Source of the DNA: Nepenthes gracilis
Lineage: Eukaryota > Streptophyta > Magnoliopsida > Caryophyllales > Nepenthaceae
Direction: 5' to 3'
Length of the DNA: 64,000 bases
Assembly: GCA_033239525.1 (NCBI GenBank)
Contig: BSYO01000004.1
Span: forward strand, 310,001 to 374,000
Below the pieces are notes generated by a model. It ran no database searches. It was given only the letters and a program-made list of their open reading frames with translations, and was not told where the DNA came from. Made by a program: the position numbers and the translations under genes. This document shows positions 31,851-42,310 of the stretch, in pieces; position 1 is the first letter of the stretch; the number at the start of each line of letters is the position of its first letter.

Positions 31851-32442
31851 AGAACCGAAAAGGAAATGAGGCTCTCGTTTGGCTACGAGGGAGGCACCAT
31901 TAAACGAAAATTTTTCAGGGAGAAACGGCCTACTGAGGTGGACATTAGGGCGCCGATGGTTTGTTTTGCTGCAAGAATTAGGGCTCAGTGATGTTCAGGC
32001 AGTAGCTACTGAGAAATTATTATTATTATTATTATTATTTTCTTAGTTTTAATACATAGGACTCTCAAATTTGACATATTAATAATTTAAATGCTACTTC
32101 TAAGTTGCACCAAAATATAATAACATACTCAAGAAAATTTTTTTAACTGATAATTAGAAACCCAGTGGTAATTTAACTGATATTAAAAATTATCAATGGT
32201 CACTCAAATATGATACATTAAGATCTTCTAGAAAATTAGTTTAAACTTGACTATATGATATTAGCTCTAAAAGATTTTATCCACATAATTTAATTTCACA
32301 GTTAATCATTTTTACTAATTATAAGTAAAAAACGTCCAGCTTAAAATATTAAAATATTACATTATTAGTATTAGTTAAAAGAGAAACGGCACTCGCATCT
32401 ACATGGTCTCGTTTGGTGCAAGGCCTAAGTCGACTGGCAAGA
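31851..32442. other. AT-rich non-coding DNA with (ATT)n tract
   Basis: A trinucleotide (ATT) microsatellite of about eight units lies at 32015-32039. The rest is A/T-rich without coding signal. It ends at the Tat-2 insertion site. Confidence 0.6.
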
Positions 32443-32465
32443 GATTCAATATTATTTGGGTTAGG
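32443..32465 (+). repeat. 23 bp flanking duplication, left copy
   Basis: A 23 bp sequence beginning GATTCAATATTA stands just left of Tat-2 and again, identical, at 41299-41321 just right of it. LTR retrotransposons normally make 4-6 bp target duplications. The left LTR next to it lacks its outermost 105 bp. Confidence 0.9.
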
Positions 32466-32988
32466 AGTTGTGAGAGAGAGTGAACGCAGCGCGAAATCCT
32501 CCTCGAAAAAAAAACCCGGCGCTGAGTCCCAATTTTCACATCCAATTGTCACTCTTTATCTCTTCAGCTTTTTTACTTCCTTTCTCCGAATGCCTTAAGT
32601 GAATATTTATAGGGACAAATGTAGCTCAATACTAAGGCCTACCGGGAGGCGGCTAAAACAGCAAAAAGAGAGAGATGCCGCGCCCGTCAAGTGACATGCT
32701 TCGGGGATTCTTTCTTTGATGGCGGCGCGTGCGTGAGGCAGAGAACGACTCCTTGGTAAGCGTGAAGTTGTTGGTGGCATTTTGAAAAAGTCCTCGTCCT
32801 TCTCGACTCGATTTGGAGTCCGATAAATCCGCGTACTATTAGCCCCATGTGGGTTATCGGACGGTCAAAGAGAGTTCTCGGTCATTTTGCATTGCATGAG
32901 TTCTCGGACGCATGACACTTGGGCTTCTCGGTTCAAAGCACTCGTCCTATTCGTACTCCTTTTATGGTCCCTTGAATGGGACCCAACA
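32466..32988 (-). repeat. Tat-2 3' LTR, lacking its outer 105 bp
   Basis: Aligns with 40666-41298 of the 5' LTR from AGTTGTGAGAGAGAG to GGGACCCAACA. The part equal to 40561-40665, which is the end of the LTR on the minus strand, is missing; the sequence passes directly to the 23 bp flank. A segment near 32525-32551 departs from the 5' LTR and resembles the right flank of the element instead (41352-41373). Confidence 0.85.
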
Positions 32989-33242
32989 CTAGATGCCAAA
33001 GGGCTCAAAATCCTCGACCTTTGGCATGTCCTTTTCAAAAGATAAGTTTTCAAGTGGGAGTCCGTCCGCGTACACTTTCAGTGCTAACGCCCTAAATGAG
33101 GGCTTAATTTTTGTCCTGGCTTACTGTAACCAAGATCTGTTGTGGTGTCCGAGAATTCTCCTTTGTCCGGGAACTCGTGGCCTTTTGGTTGTTTTAATGC
33201 GGGATTGACGCTGAGGAGATAATCATGTTTCAAATGGCCGTG

Positions 33243-33281
33243 TGACGTGGCAGTGGTAATGATAAATTTCAAATCTATAAA
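33243..33281 (+). promoter_or_regulatory. Possible promoter of the Tat-2 antisense ORF
   Basis: TGACGTGGCA (33243-33252), a strong plant bZIP ACGT box, stands 24 bp before TATAAA (33276-33281); a pyrimidine-rich leader follows and the first ATG is at 33425, about 115 nt from the expected start site. This is a complete small promoter layout on the strand opposite to gag-pol, parallel to Tat-1 26310-26500. Confidence 0.5.
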
Positions 33282-33424
33282 TCGGCTTTTCTTTCCCTCG
33301 AACCATAAATACATTCCTCCATCGTTTTCCTTCGTCTTTTCCCAAGTTCCCATTCCTTACTCCCATAAAATATTGCTTCGCCGTTGTCGCCGGGAGAAGC
33401 CGGGACGAGATCCCAAAATTTTCC

Positions 33425-34730
33425 ATGGAGATGGTTAAAGGGCTTCAAAAAGGTCCACCTAAAGGGTGGGCTTGATTTCTGTTCGGGGAGTTTCATGATA
33501 TCATGGCATTGGGGTGCCATTCGCGAGGCTCCAACCTAATGCGGTTAAGTATTTGGTCTCTCTTTGTTTTTTTCTCGTTGCCATGGAAAGCGCCTAAATG
33601 CGCGAGTTGTGAAGATTATGTTTAGGTTTACACATAATTTCGAGTGGGTTACTATGACCCCGCCTGAATTCTCTCGTATAATGGGGAAACCAATTCCACC
33701 AAAAGGTGAAAAGACAAGTTTTCTTTTGGGTATCCCAAAGTTGGCGCATTCCCAATGGGGGAATGTGGCCAATCATTATTGTTCTGATCCCTCGAAGGAA
33801 GAGAGGGAGGCCATCCAAGGGCTTTTAGACTTGGTTACGGCCAACTTGGGGAGTTTTCATGAGAATAAACAAAACACTTGGCTACTACCTGAAAATCTTG
33901 CTAAAGCTGAGTGTGTACTCCCTGTTGCCTCTTTGCCTTCCGGGAAGAAAGGAAAGAAGCTAAAGAAAAAGGCAAAGGCTCTGAAGATCAAAGAGCCGTC
34001 CGATCGTCCCAAAGCAGGCCGTCCGAGCAAGAGCTCTAAGCGTCCGGTGGCTATTGTTGAGACGTCCTCGTCCGATGAAGATGACAACCAAGCTATCGCT
34101 CCTTTTTTCAAGAGGTCGAGGATGCAATCTGTTCCTTCCAGCCCTATCTCTCGAATCATCAGAGAAATTGTAGAGCTCCCGGATGTCCAGTCTCCCAGTG
34201 ATGCGCCAATTCCTGACGTTCCCTCTCAGTTCACTGGTAAGGTCTCGGACTGGATTGATCATTTATCCGAGGACATTTATGTGGAGAGCGTTCAGGCTGA
34301 GGGAGGAGTTGGCGTAGCGCCGACTTCAGTTGCTGAGGAAGCTGAAGTGGGAGTGGTTGTTGAGGAGTCCTCGGAGGTGCTCATCCAACTTCGAGGTGAG
34401 GCCCACGATGAAGAAACCACGCTCAATTTTTGTCTTCTTTGTGGAGGATTTACCGTCGAGTCTCGAAAATCATGCATGTTCCTCTACGAGGTAGAGGTTG
34501 AGGTTTAATTTTCCCTCATTTCCCGAGTACTTTCGTTGCCCTTTGAGTGCCACGCCTCCTTTTTTCTTCCATGCTTTAATGGTTTTGCTCTTTGATGCGG
34601 CTCCACGATGTGGGCGAAAGATAGCCTCAAAATGGAGGCCACGAGGACTGCCAGTGAGGCTGTCCAAAGGTCAGAGACTGAGCTTGCTGAGGCTAGGAGT
34701 AAGATCGCCTCATTGGAGGAAATTGTGGAG
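33425..34730 (+). pseudogene. Tat-2 antisense ORF
   Basis: ATG at 33425 opens only 16 codons, but homology to Tat-1 continues: ARLQPNAVKYLVSLCF (33523-33570) equals ARLQPHAARYLISLCF there. A long clean frame from 33564 gives NFEWVTMTPPEFSRIMGKPI, LLDLVTANLGSFHENK, the basic block KKGKKLKKKAKALKIKEPSD, the acidic ETSSSDEDDNQAIAP and FFKRSR, to a stop at 34506. In the same frame 34608-34730 has TELAEARSKIASLEEIV, the coiled-coil end. A transposon-like N domain, a lysine-rich likely nuclear signal, and a coiled coil suggest a DNA- or protein-binding nuclear factor. Two frameshifts and one stop. Confidence 0.78.
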
Positions 34731-35217
34731 CTTCACGGGATCGATTGGTGCTTCAAGAAAGGCTATGTCTTACAAAGGCCGCCATTTCGCCCACGGATCT
34801 TGGGCCTTTCTTGGAGAGCAAAATTCACATGTGCATTGGCCATTCGCGGTTCCCTGCGTGCATGCTAGATTCTCCAATGCTTTAACCGCGGTACATTTAT
34901 ACCGGATTTCCGGAGGCCTTTCCCTAGCCCCTCTCGGCCAAGGGCGCCCGTGATCCTCTTTCTCCCGGGCCTCCAAGGCCTTGATCCCGGCCGGGCACTC
35001 GAGGCTTCGGCTCTCGGCCTCGGGAGCCTCTTCATCGAGCGGGACTTTCGGGGAGCAAGCCCCGAGCTCCTTAGACATTTTTTTTTTTATATATGTTCCC
35101 CTTGATGAATAAGACGCAAACTTTTGACAAAGTCTGTCTGTGTACGCTCTTGTTAAGCTTTTCCTTCAGTGTCGTTTGGATAAAACAAGTCTTCTCTTTT
35201 TTTCTTTTTTTTTTTTA
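34731..35217. other. Tat-2 segment without gene
   Basis: GC-rich sequence following the antisense ORF; contains GGCCTCGGGAGCCTC-like words and a T-run near 35079-35088 and 35203-35216. No frame on either strand carries a known motif. Confidence 0.4.
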
Positions 35218-35568
35218 ATTCGACCCATCTGGCCGCTCGGACGAAACCGAGTTTTTATTAAATTCGACCTCTTGGGCATCGACCTCTTGGGCCGCTCGGA
35301 CCAGGCGAGTTTTATTGAATCGACCTCTTGGGCCGCTCGGACTAAACCGAGTTTTATTGAATTCGACCTCTTGGGCCGCTCGGGCGGAAAGAGTTTTATT
35401 GATTTCGACCTCTTGGGCCTCGGATTTTATTAAATTCGACCTCTTGGGCCGCTCGGACGGAACCGAGTTTTATTTACATCCGACCTCTTGGGCCGCTCGG
35501 ACGGAACCGAGTTTTATTTATATTCGACCTCTAGGGCCGCTCGGACGGAACCGAGTTTTATTTTTTAT
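35218..35568. repeat. 43 bp minisatellite in Tat-2
   Basis: About eight units of roughly 43 bp, each with TTCGACCTCTTGGGCCGCTC, GGACGGAACCGAG and TTTTATT. Some units are shortened (near 35272 and 35408). It lies between integrase and the antisense ORF, whereas the 40 bp array of Tat-1 lies between the antisense ORF and the LTR. An (ATT)n tract follows at 35568-35587. The repeating peptide in the plus frames is a by-product. Confidence 0.9.
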
Positions 35569-35625
35569 TTTTATTATTATTATTATTTTTGGTGCGTCCG
35601 CGCGCTTTTGGGCTTCCCTGGGCTA

Positions 35626-36600
35626 TCACTGATAGTACTTTCTGAGATGCGTGGCGTTCCATGTTTGAGGAATCAGCTTGCCCTCCTGGCCACGTAGCTT
35701 GTATGCTCCATTTCGAAGGATTGCTGAGACCAGGAAGGGCCCCTCCCAATTTGGAGATAGCTTGTTCCGCCCTGCATTCTTCCCGGTTGCTTCGATGCTC
35801 CTTAAGACCAAGTCTCCCACCTCGAATCGCCGTGCCTTCACCTTTTTGTTGTAATAACGAGCCACCCGTTGCTGATATATTGCTATGCTAAGCTGCGCTC
35901 GGTCACGGGCTTCCTCAGGTAAGTCAAGGTGTTCTCGGAGCCTTTGGCCATTGAGGACTCAAGTCGAAGTGCTCTACTCGAAGGCTTGGGAGACCAACCT
36001 CTACCGGTATGTTAGCTTTTTGCCGTAGCAAAGGCTAAGGGGGTCTCCTTCGTCGACTCTCTTGGTGTTGTCTGTATGACCATAGGATGGAGGGCAACTC
36101 ATCCGCCCAGAGCCCCGAGTCTATCAATTTGGTCTTGAGCCCAGATCGTCCGATTTGTGACCTCCACTGACTTGAGGGTAGGCAACGGATGTGTGGAAAT
36201 TCTAAGGCGACGAAACATTATTTTCCATTGTATGATACATTCTCAATCTACAGACGATGCATTGCGGAGAAACTCCGTTGCGTTACGCTCCGTTATCCGG
36301 GCGTCGCCCCACCCACTTAGTGAAGTAATCTATCCGACAATTGAGGAACTTTCTTTGAGCGGTTGCGACCGGGAATGGTCCAATGTCGAGCCCCCACCGT
36401 GCAAAAGGCCACGGGACCGTAACGCCGGAGCTTGTGGGGCATTCAAGTTGCTATGGATCTGCGATTCTCGCACTTACGCACAAAGTCCATGACATCATAC
36501 TTCATCGTAGGCCAATGTACCCTTACCTCATTATTTTGAATGCCGATTCTTGCCTCCGATATGGGACCCACAGATCCCAAGATGTACCTCTTTGGGCGTA
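35626..36600 (-). pseudogene. Tat-2 integrase
   Basis: Minus strand: zinc region YDVMDFVRKCE near 36500, then GLDIGPFPVATAQRKFLN and RIDYFTKWVGRRPDNG (36400-36300) with the first catalytic Asp, IVCRLRMYHTMENN where the second Asp should be, later pieces RDRAQLSIAIYQQRV, and a clean tail ARYYNKKVKARRFEVGDLVL, PNWEGPFLVSAILRNGAYKL, TWNATHLRKYYQ ending at 35626. The central part is short, so the core has lost sequence. The C-terminal GPF fold is intact. Confidence 0.82.
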
Positions 36601-37467
36601 AGGCACCTCAAATAAGGGGCCGAAACCCCCGTCGATATAATCAGCCGTTTACCCCTGCTTCTTCTTTATTTTCTTCGCCTTATCCTCGGGCAAAATACCG
36701 TATATCTTACGCGGTCATCCGTTTGACCTATCTCGCTCCTCTATCGTTTCCAATGTTTCCCTCATTCTCGGGCGTCTTGCTTAGGATCCCCGGGGGTCTA
36801 TTTTAAATGTGTATAAATTCTACTCGCTCAAACTCAGATCATCCCCTTTACCCTCATGAGGTATTTGGAAAGTTGAGGATTGTTGACTTCAAAATTCTCG
36901 AGGACTTGGTTGATCATGACCGGAATCACTATAAACCACCAAGTCCTTGTTTCCTTTGCCAATCGTAGTCCCATAATCAAGGCTTGTATTCGCGATGTTA
37001 TTGGTGGTCCCCCAAGGTCAAGGAGTACTTGATTTCAAACCCCACGGGGTCCGCAAAGACTCTCATGACCATCTTCATGGAGGAGCCGTCCACATGAAGT
37101 GTCTATCTTTTGATTGCTTTGCCCATTTCGGTATCCTCGGAATCATCGCTAGCAAGCGCAGATTTCTTCTACCACAAAATCCCGCAAGGGCTCTGCCCTT
37201 CATTTGTACATGTCGACATCAATAGCCCATTTAATCAATCGCCCGAGACCTCGGGCTAAACGATTAACCACTATTTTATGTGCAGAAGTAAGGCCTTGCT
37301 TCTGTAGACTAGTGCCGGTGCGATCTTCTCCGATGGGATATCGCGTCAGGATCTTGGCCGACATAGTATCTTGTTCTTGGTTCCCTTGGAATTCTCTCAC
37401 CAAAGAGTTTAGGGCACAAATCAAATAGAGTTCCTCTCCCGAGGAAAAGCTAGGAGAGGAGGGTTAG
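36601..37467 (-). pseudogene. Tat-2 RNase H region (both domains reduced)
   Basis: Minus strand from 37424: KILTRYPIGEDRTG, KQGLTSAHKIVVNRLARGLG, RLIKWAIDVDMYK (end of first RNase H), RAEPLRDFVVEE, then GNKDLVVYSDSGHDQPS (about 36945) equal to the YSDSE site of the second RNase H in Tat-1. Much between is deleted or shifted. It identifies the Tat-type double RNase H in this element too. Confidence 0.72.
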
Positions 37468-38580
37468 CTAGATAAAGGCCCCGAAATCATCGCTCCAATG
37501 GAAGCCTTTGGTCTTTGGTCCTCGGAGTGCCCTGAAGAAAGGCAAATGTCTCTCGGCCGATTTGGCCAGAAAACGGGAAAGGGCGGCCACCCGCCCAGTG
37601 AGTCTTTGGACTTCTTTTACAGTCCGGGGAGATTGCATGTTTAAAATTGCTTGGATCTTCTCGGGATTCGCTTCGATCCCGCGCTGTGACACTATATAGC
37701 CCAGGAACTTCCCGGACGTCACTCCGAATGTGCACTTGCCGGGGTTCAACTTCATTCCATGGGCCCTCAACACTCGGAAGGTTTCCGCCAAGTCCTCGAT
37801 GTGGTTTGTGCTGATGGTGCTTTTCACGAGTAAGTCGTCCACGTAGACTTCCACATTCCCCCCGATCTCGATCTCGAACATTTTATTGACCCCGCCAGTA
37901 CGCCGCGCCCGCGTTCTTGATCCGAAGGGCATCACTTTGGAGGAGGAAGGAGGTGGCTCTTCGTCCTCGGGCACATTCTTATCTCGATTGTACCCCCAGT
38001 AAGCATCCATAAAGCTGTCGACGCAGTCCACCAGCTCCTCGGGAGTGAAAAGCTCTCTTTTGGGCAAGCTTTGTTAAGATCCGTGAAATCTATGCACATC
38101 CTCCACTTTCCACTATTCTTCTTCACCATCACCACGTTGGCGAGCCAAAGTATTGCACCTCTCGGATGAATCCACGCATCCAGAGCTTCTTCACTTCCTC
38201 CCAGGACGGTCACCGGCTTTTACGTCGAGTAATTTCTCCGCTTTTGTCTAACAGGCTTGGGTGGGGATCCACGCCAAGCCTGTGCACTATTATCTCGGGA
38301 GAGATCCCCGGCATGTCCGCGGGGGACCAAGCAAATATGTCCGAGTTCTCCCTTAGAATTCTCGTGAGTTGGTCTCGGACGGACTCTTCAAGAGAGCTTC
38401 CTATCCGGACGCACTTCTCAGGATCCTCGGGATCCAATGGAATTCGTAGGGTTGGCTCACCGGGTTTTGCGGGAGTCACCTCGTCTCCGAGATCGAGGTC
38501 TTCCATTGGCCAAAGGGAGTTTGCGTGACTTTCACATTCTCCCAAAGGCACATTCACCGAGGACCTCACCGACACCAAAC
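37468..38580 (-). pseudogene. Tat-2 reverse transcriptase
   Basis: Minus strand: DPEDPEKCVRIGSSLEESVR, LRENSDIFAWSPADMPGISP, IIVHRLGVDPHP (38480-38270), then WRMCIDFTDLNKACPKESF (38107-38040), and in a 200-codon frame KVMPFGS (near 37930), NVEVYVDDLLVKSTISTNHI with an intact VDD (motif C), KCTFGVTSGKFLGYIVSQRG and VQRLTGRVAALSRFLAKSAE. A gap of about ten residues before KVMPFG and frameshifts break it. Motif C is better kept than in Tat-1. Confidence 0.9.
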
Positions 38581-39170
38581 GGGGTTGGAAATTTCATCTT
38601 TAAGTGTGGGATGGAGGTCACCGCTTCAAAGCTAGCAAGGCATGGGCGTCCGAGAATTTTGTACACGACCGGGAGGTCCACCACCGAGAAAGGTGAGGAT
38701 CCTTGACGCCGTTCTCGGGTAGGTTCCCGCGTGACCTCCCAATAATGCCTTGGGGGATTGGCTCATTGTCGAGCCCATACAAAGGCCCCTCTAGGGCTTT
38801 CATTTGACTTTTCCTCAAACCTAATTTAAGGTAAGGTAAATAAATTCCTACTACTTCCATTATCAATAAAGACTTTTCATGCGGTAGTCATTGGCTCCGT
38901 CTGAAAATAATCACTATGAGGGGAAGTTACATGGGCCATATCCTCTTTACTAAAACATATAACGTCATCCCTAGCACCTGTCCTCGGCCTCTTGGAGGCG
39001 CTGGGCTCCGGGCCGCCCGGCCGTCGGCTTGACACCATGTTTACAACCCCGACCCTGTGCCCTCGGTTCCTTGGGCGTTCAACTTCGGGCTCGACTGCTG
39101 GTCCGGAGGGTTGTCCGGGTCTTTGCAGGAAACGGTTGAGGTGCCCCCTCTTTATCAGCTCTTCAATCTC
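38581..39170 (-). pseudogene. Tat-2 protease
   Basis: Minus strand: DDVICFSKEDMAHVTSPHSD (about 38970-38910), LIDNGSS at about 38878 (the DNGSS active site), NLFTLP, then PVVYKILGRPCLASFEAVTS and HLKMKFPTPFGVGEVLGE. Frameshifts occur near 38840 and 38700. Correspondence with the split protease of Tat-1 is clear. Confidence 0.78.
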
Positions 39171-40410
39171 CCTCTACAATGACTTGCAGTCTTGAGTGGC
39201 GTGACCTCCTCAGCGGTGGAAGTCGCAGTATTTTGTCTGATCCCCTCCGTCTCTCCCGAGTGGCTTCGGGCCACTTGAAACTTCTCCTCGGATGCATTAG
39301 CACATTTTGTGCGAGTGTCATTTAGAGGAGTGAGGTGAACCGGCGGTGCGTCTCTCCGACAGCCGGCTCAAACTTGCGATGCTTTGCCACGTACGGGGAC
39401 TACGATAGTCCCGACTTTTCTCTTTATCTCCCAAATTCTCGTCCTTCTCTGGGCGCTTTGCTTCATTCGCCTCCTCGTTTGTAGGCCCTTGCTATGGTCT
39501 CGGCCTCCTCGAAAGTGTGAGGGCCCTTGTGGATGAGGTGTTTAAAGAAAGCACCTCCCTCCAGTAGATTTAGCTTCACCCCATCGACAATTTTGGAATA
39601 ATGCACATAATTCCCTCGAGCTCTCCACGGCACCTTGCTTCACGCGAGTGAGGTGCCGTTAGGCGAAACGTGAAAATAATGTCGCGCGATTCTCAAAGGT
39701 CTTGATGGAGCCCGCTGGCATCCCATAAAACCACACTCTTGCGTCCCCTTTCAGCGTCAAAGGGAAGCATTGACACATAGTTGCTTCATCTAGGCCCTGC
39801 AGACTTAAATGCTCTCGGAACAGGTTGAGATGATCCATTGGATCAGCGCTCCCATCATATGCCTCCGGGTTTGGCATTTTGAATTTTGGGGGCAGCGCCC
39901 TTGCCCTGACGTCCCTCGTGAACGGAGACTGGGGAATACTCGCTCCGCTACTCTCCCCGAAAACGCGATTCCAGACTTTTGCTAACTTTTCTTCCACACG
40001 GGTGGAGTCATAAGGAGGTGCCTCAACTCGTTGGGTTGGTGGCTCGGCCTCTCGGGGTCCTTACGGACCGTGCACATGCGTTGCCTCTCGGGCGTGGTGC
40101 TCTTGATTACTTTGGGATCGGGGACCCCGGGCGGTCCCTCTAGTCCCCGAGATTCCTGCCGCTGAGGCGACAAATTGGTTGTTCTGCTGGGCGGGCGCCT
40201 ATAGGCGGGCGCCGCGCCTCCTTCCTCCGCTCGGCGCCTCCTCTCTTCGAGATATTTCCGCCTGGAACCCCCGAGGGCGCTCCCTTCGCCTTCTCGTCCT
40301 CTTTGGCGCAGAGGGCGAAGACGGCCTTTGACATTTCTTCCACTTTCGTTGCTAAGCCCGTCGACCGGGGATCGGGATGGTTTTCGATGCCGACGCTGGG
40401 TTTGGGACAC
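39171..40410 (-). pseudogene. Tat-2 gag
   Basis: Minus strand: a polar, Arg-rich N-terminal region (40410-39990) with RKYLEERRRRAEEGGAA; a clean 112-codon capsid frame 39997-39659 with KLAKVWNRVFGESSGASI, PPKFKMPNPEAYDGSADPMD, LQGLDEATMCQCFPLTLKGD and ARVWFYGMPAGSIKTFENRA; then broken sequence to a nucleocapsid-like YCDFHR (39215) and EIEELIKRGHLNRFL (39160-39115). No zinc knuckle is complete. A frameshift separates head and capsid. Confidence 0.85.
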
Positions 40411-40541
40411 CCTCTGCTGTTCTTTGAAGTCGCGGTTGGAGGTGGCGCGCGCTACTGTGCCATTTTCGGATGCTTAGGTGTAAAGGTTGTGTTGTGTAGT
40501 TAAATGTGGTCTAGGAGAGTGAGAAGTTGACTTTTCGTCCC

Positions 40542-40560
40542 TTTTCCCAAACGGCGCCAA
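40542..40560 (-). other. Tat-2 primer binding site
   Basis: Minus strand TTGGCGCCGTTTGGGAA directly after the LTR end CGCAACA. The TGGCGCCGT core is typical of Tat/Athila elements and confirms the edge of the 5' LTR at 40561. Confidence 0.85.
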
Positions 40561-41298
40561 TGTTGCGTTCGAGTCAAGTGTCGTGCGTAGGGGCGACGTG
40601 TGATGACGTCGGATCGGAAACAAGCGCAACACAAGAGAATAAGTGAACTGTTCTTGGGCGGCGGGAGTTGTGAGAGAGAGAGTGAACACGCAGTTTTTCG
40701 TGGAAACCCTCCTTTGAAATGAGGGAAAAACCACGAGGCTAAGTGCACGAGAAAGATTTTCACTAGTTGATCGTTGTTTCTTACAAGTTCTGAGGTTAAA
40801 GTACACTCTTTATCTCTTCTTGAGCTTTTTTTACTTGACCAAAGATCCTTTCTCCGAATGCCTTAAGTGAATATTTATAGGGACAAATGTAGCCGTTGGG
40901 AATGCCCATGCGGCTACTTTTAAACCATTCACACATCGGGCACGCCGTGTTTGGTGAGCTAGAGATCGACGCCAACGGCCATGTCTTTGTCTTCTTTAAG
41001 GTGACAGGGGCATGCTTAGGGATTGCGGTGACGGCGGCGGCGTAATTCCTTGGTAACTATGAAGTTCTGAGCCGGCATTCCGGATACGAAGAAAGTCCTC
41101 GTCCTTTAATGACTTCGATTTGGAGTCCATTTGAGTCCGCGTTATTAGCCCCATGTGGGTTATCGGACGGTCAAAGAGAGTTCTCTGTCATTTTGCATTG
41201 CATGAGTTCTCGGACGCATGACAGCTTGGGCTTCTCGGTTCAAAGCACTCGTCCTATTCCGTACTCCTTTTATGGTCCCCGGATAATGGGACCCAACA
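40561..41298 (-). repeat. Tat-2 5' LTR
   Basis: 738 bp; on the plus strand TGTTGCGTTCGAG to GGGACCCAACA, with 5 bp inverted ends TGTTG/CAACA. It shares long near-identical stretches with 32466-32988, for example CCGAATGCCTTAAGTGAATA and GTGGGTTATCGGACGGTCAA, and has about 105 extra bases at its left end. Confidence 0.9.
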
Positions 41299-41321
41299 GA
41301 TTCAATATTATTTGGGTTAGG
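41299..41321 (+). repeat. 23 bp flanking duplication, right copy
   Basis: Identical to 32443-32465. It follows directly after the CAACA end of the Tat-2 5' LTR. Confidence 0.9.
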
Positions 41322-41572
41322 TTTTGCAGTGCGGAACCGTCGAACCCTTGAATCCCAATACATCCAATTGTCTCCATTCCAGTCTTAACTCTAAAGGGCT
41401 CAATGGGATAAAACAGCAAAAATCAACATGATACACAAACTCCAGGATTTTGAAACAAGTATAAGATAGGTCCGCACAAATTCCTCCGCAACAATTACGG
41501 TGTAGACAACGAAAAGCAATACCTTTGCCACCAAAAAAATAAAGTACTTCAATTGGGATTTTTGTTGGGATC

Positions 41573-42310
41573 TGAATCCCTTTGATTGTTTTAAATTATG
41601 AGGAGATAAATCATTAGTGTATAATAAATCATAATAATCATAAATAATAAGATATACAAAATTTTATATAAAATTTTTTTAAATTAAAAAAAATAGAAAA
41701 TAATGAGTTCAAAGAATATCTATTAAGCGGTAAGTTTTGGGTTACAAAAATCTCTAATAAATATAATGACACAATACCTCACAGTAATGAATCCGATTAA
41801 TAGAGAATATAAGACGAAATAGAAAAAAAATTACTAGTTAAATATCCTTTAAAACGTTAAGAATAATATACCTGAGGTCAACAAATAGTGAAATATGATT
41901 CGGGATTCAAACGAATGAGCAAATCTTCTTCTTCTCTCTTTTCTTTTCGTTTTCACTTCCTTTTTTCACCGTGTTGATGTTCAACAACTTAAAAAGCCAC
42001 AATCAATACCCTAAAATCACATTGAAATAATTTTATATCAGAAACTGCATATAAGTGCCTGTTAGACTTGCATCTAATGCGAGCTTACTGTATAAATGAC
42101 GCATGATGCCCCTCAAACGCAGCACACTTTGGACAAAATATGCATTGGCCCCTTTCATGCGTGCATTAGACACCTTTATTCTGGATTAATAGTACATATG
42201 CTTGGTTTAAATGTTTGTCATGCATCACTTAATAATTTTCTCTATCAGATCAAGATTCATGTGACATCAAGCATATCATTCGATGATATATAAAATGAGT
42301 ACGAAACTCG
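41573..42310 (-). repeat. Degenerate LTR relic
   Basis: Opens TGTTGGGATCTGAATCC, like the Lard-1 LTR start. The same inner order follows: an A/T-rich block, GGGTTACAAAAATC and AATAAATATAATGAC (41750), a pyrimidine tract (41940-41965), AATCAATACCCTAAAATCAC and AATTTTATATCAGAAAC (42003-42045). Compare 5380-5410 and 44030-44075. The other edge is not clear. Solo LTR or fragment in the same orientation as Lard-1. Confidence 0.5.

Larger units (their letters stand above)
32466..41298 (-). mobile_element. Tat-2: Ty3/gypsy Tat-lineage retrotransposon with antisense ORF
   Basis: On the minus strand: 5' LTR 41298-40561, primer site, gag (about 40410-39180), protease, RT (38578-37468), RNase H pieces, integrase to 35626, minisatellite, antisense ORF (plus strand 33425-34730), 3' LTR 32988-32466. 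Protein blocks match Tat-1 closely, for example GAG and integrase tail, but the DNA is GC-richer. It is about 8.8 kb with many deletions. It lies in opposite orientation to Tat-1 and has no nested element. A 23 bp flanking duplication and a truncated 3' LTR point to unusual integration. Confidence 0.9.

Noticed and set aside
35218..35568. Plus-strand protein with a repeated LLGRSDGTEFY-like peptide
   Set aside because: Produced by a 43 bp minisatellite; shortened units break the frame, and the array also reads in another frame.
35558..35749. Minus-strand frame overlapping the Tat-2 integrase tail
   Set aside because: Shadow of the integrase C-terminus in another frame.
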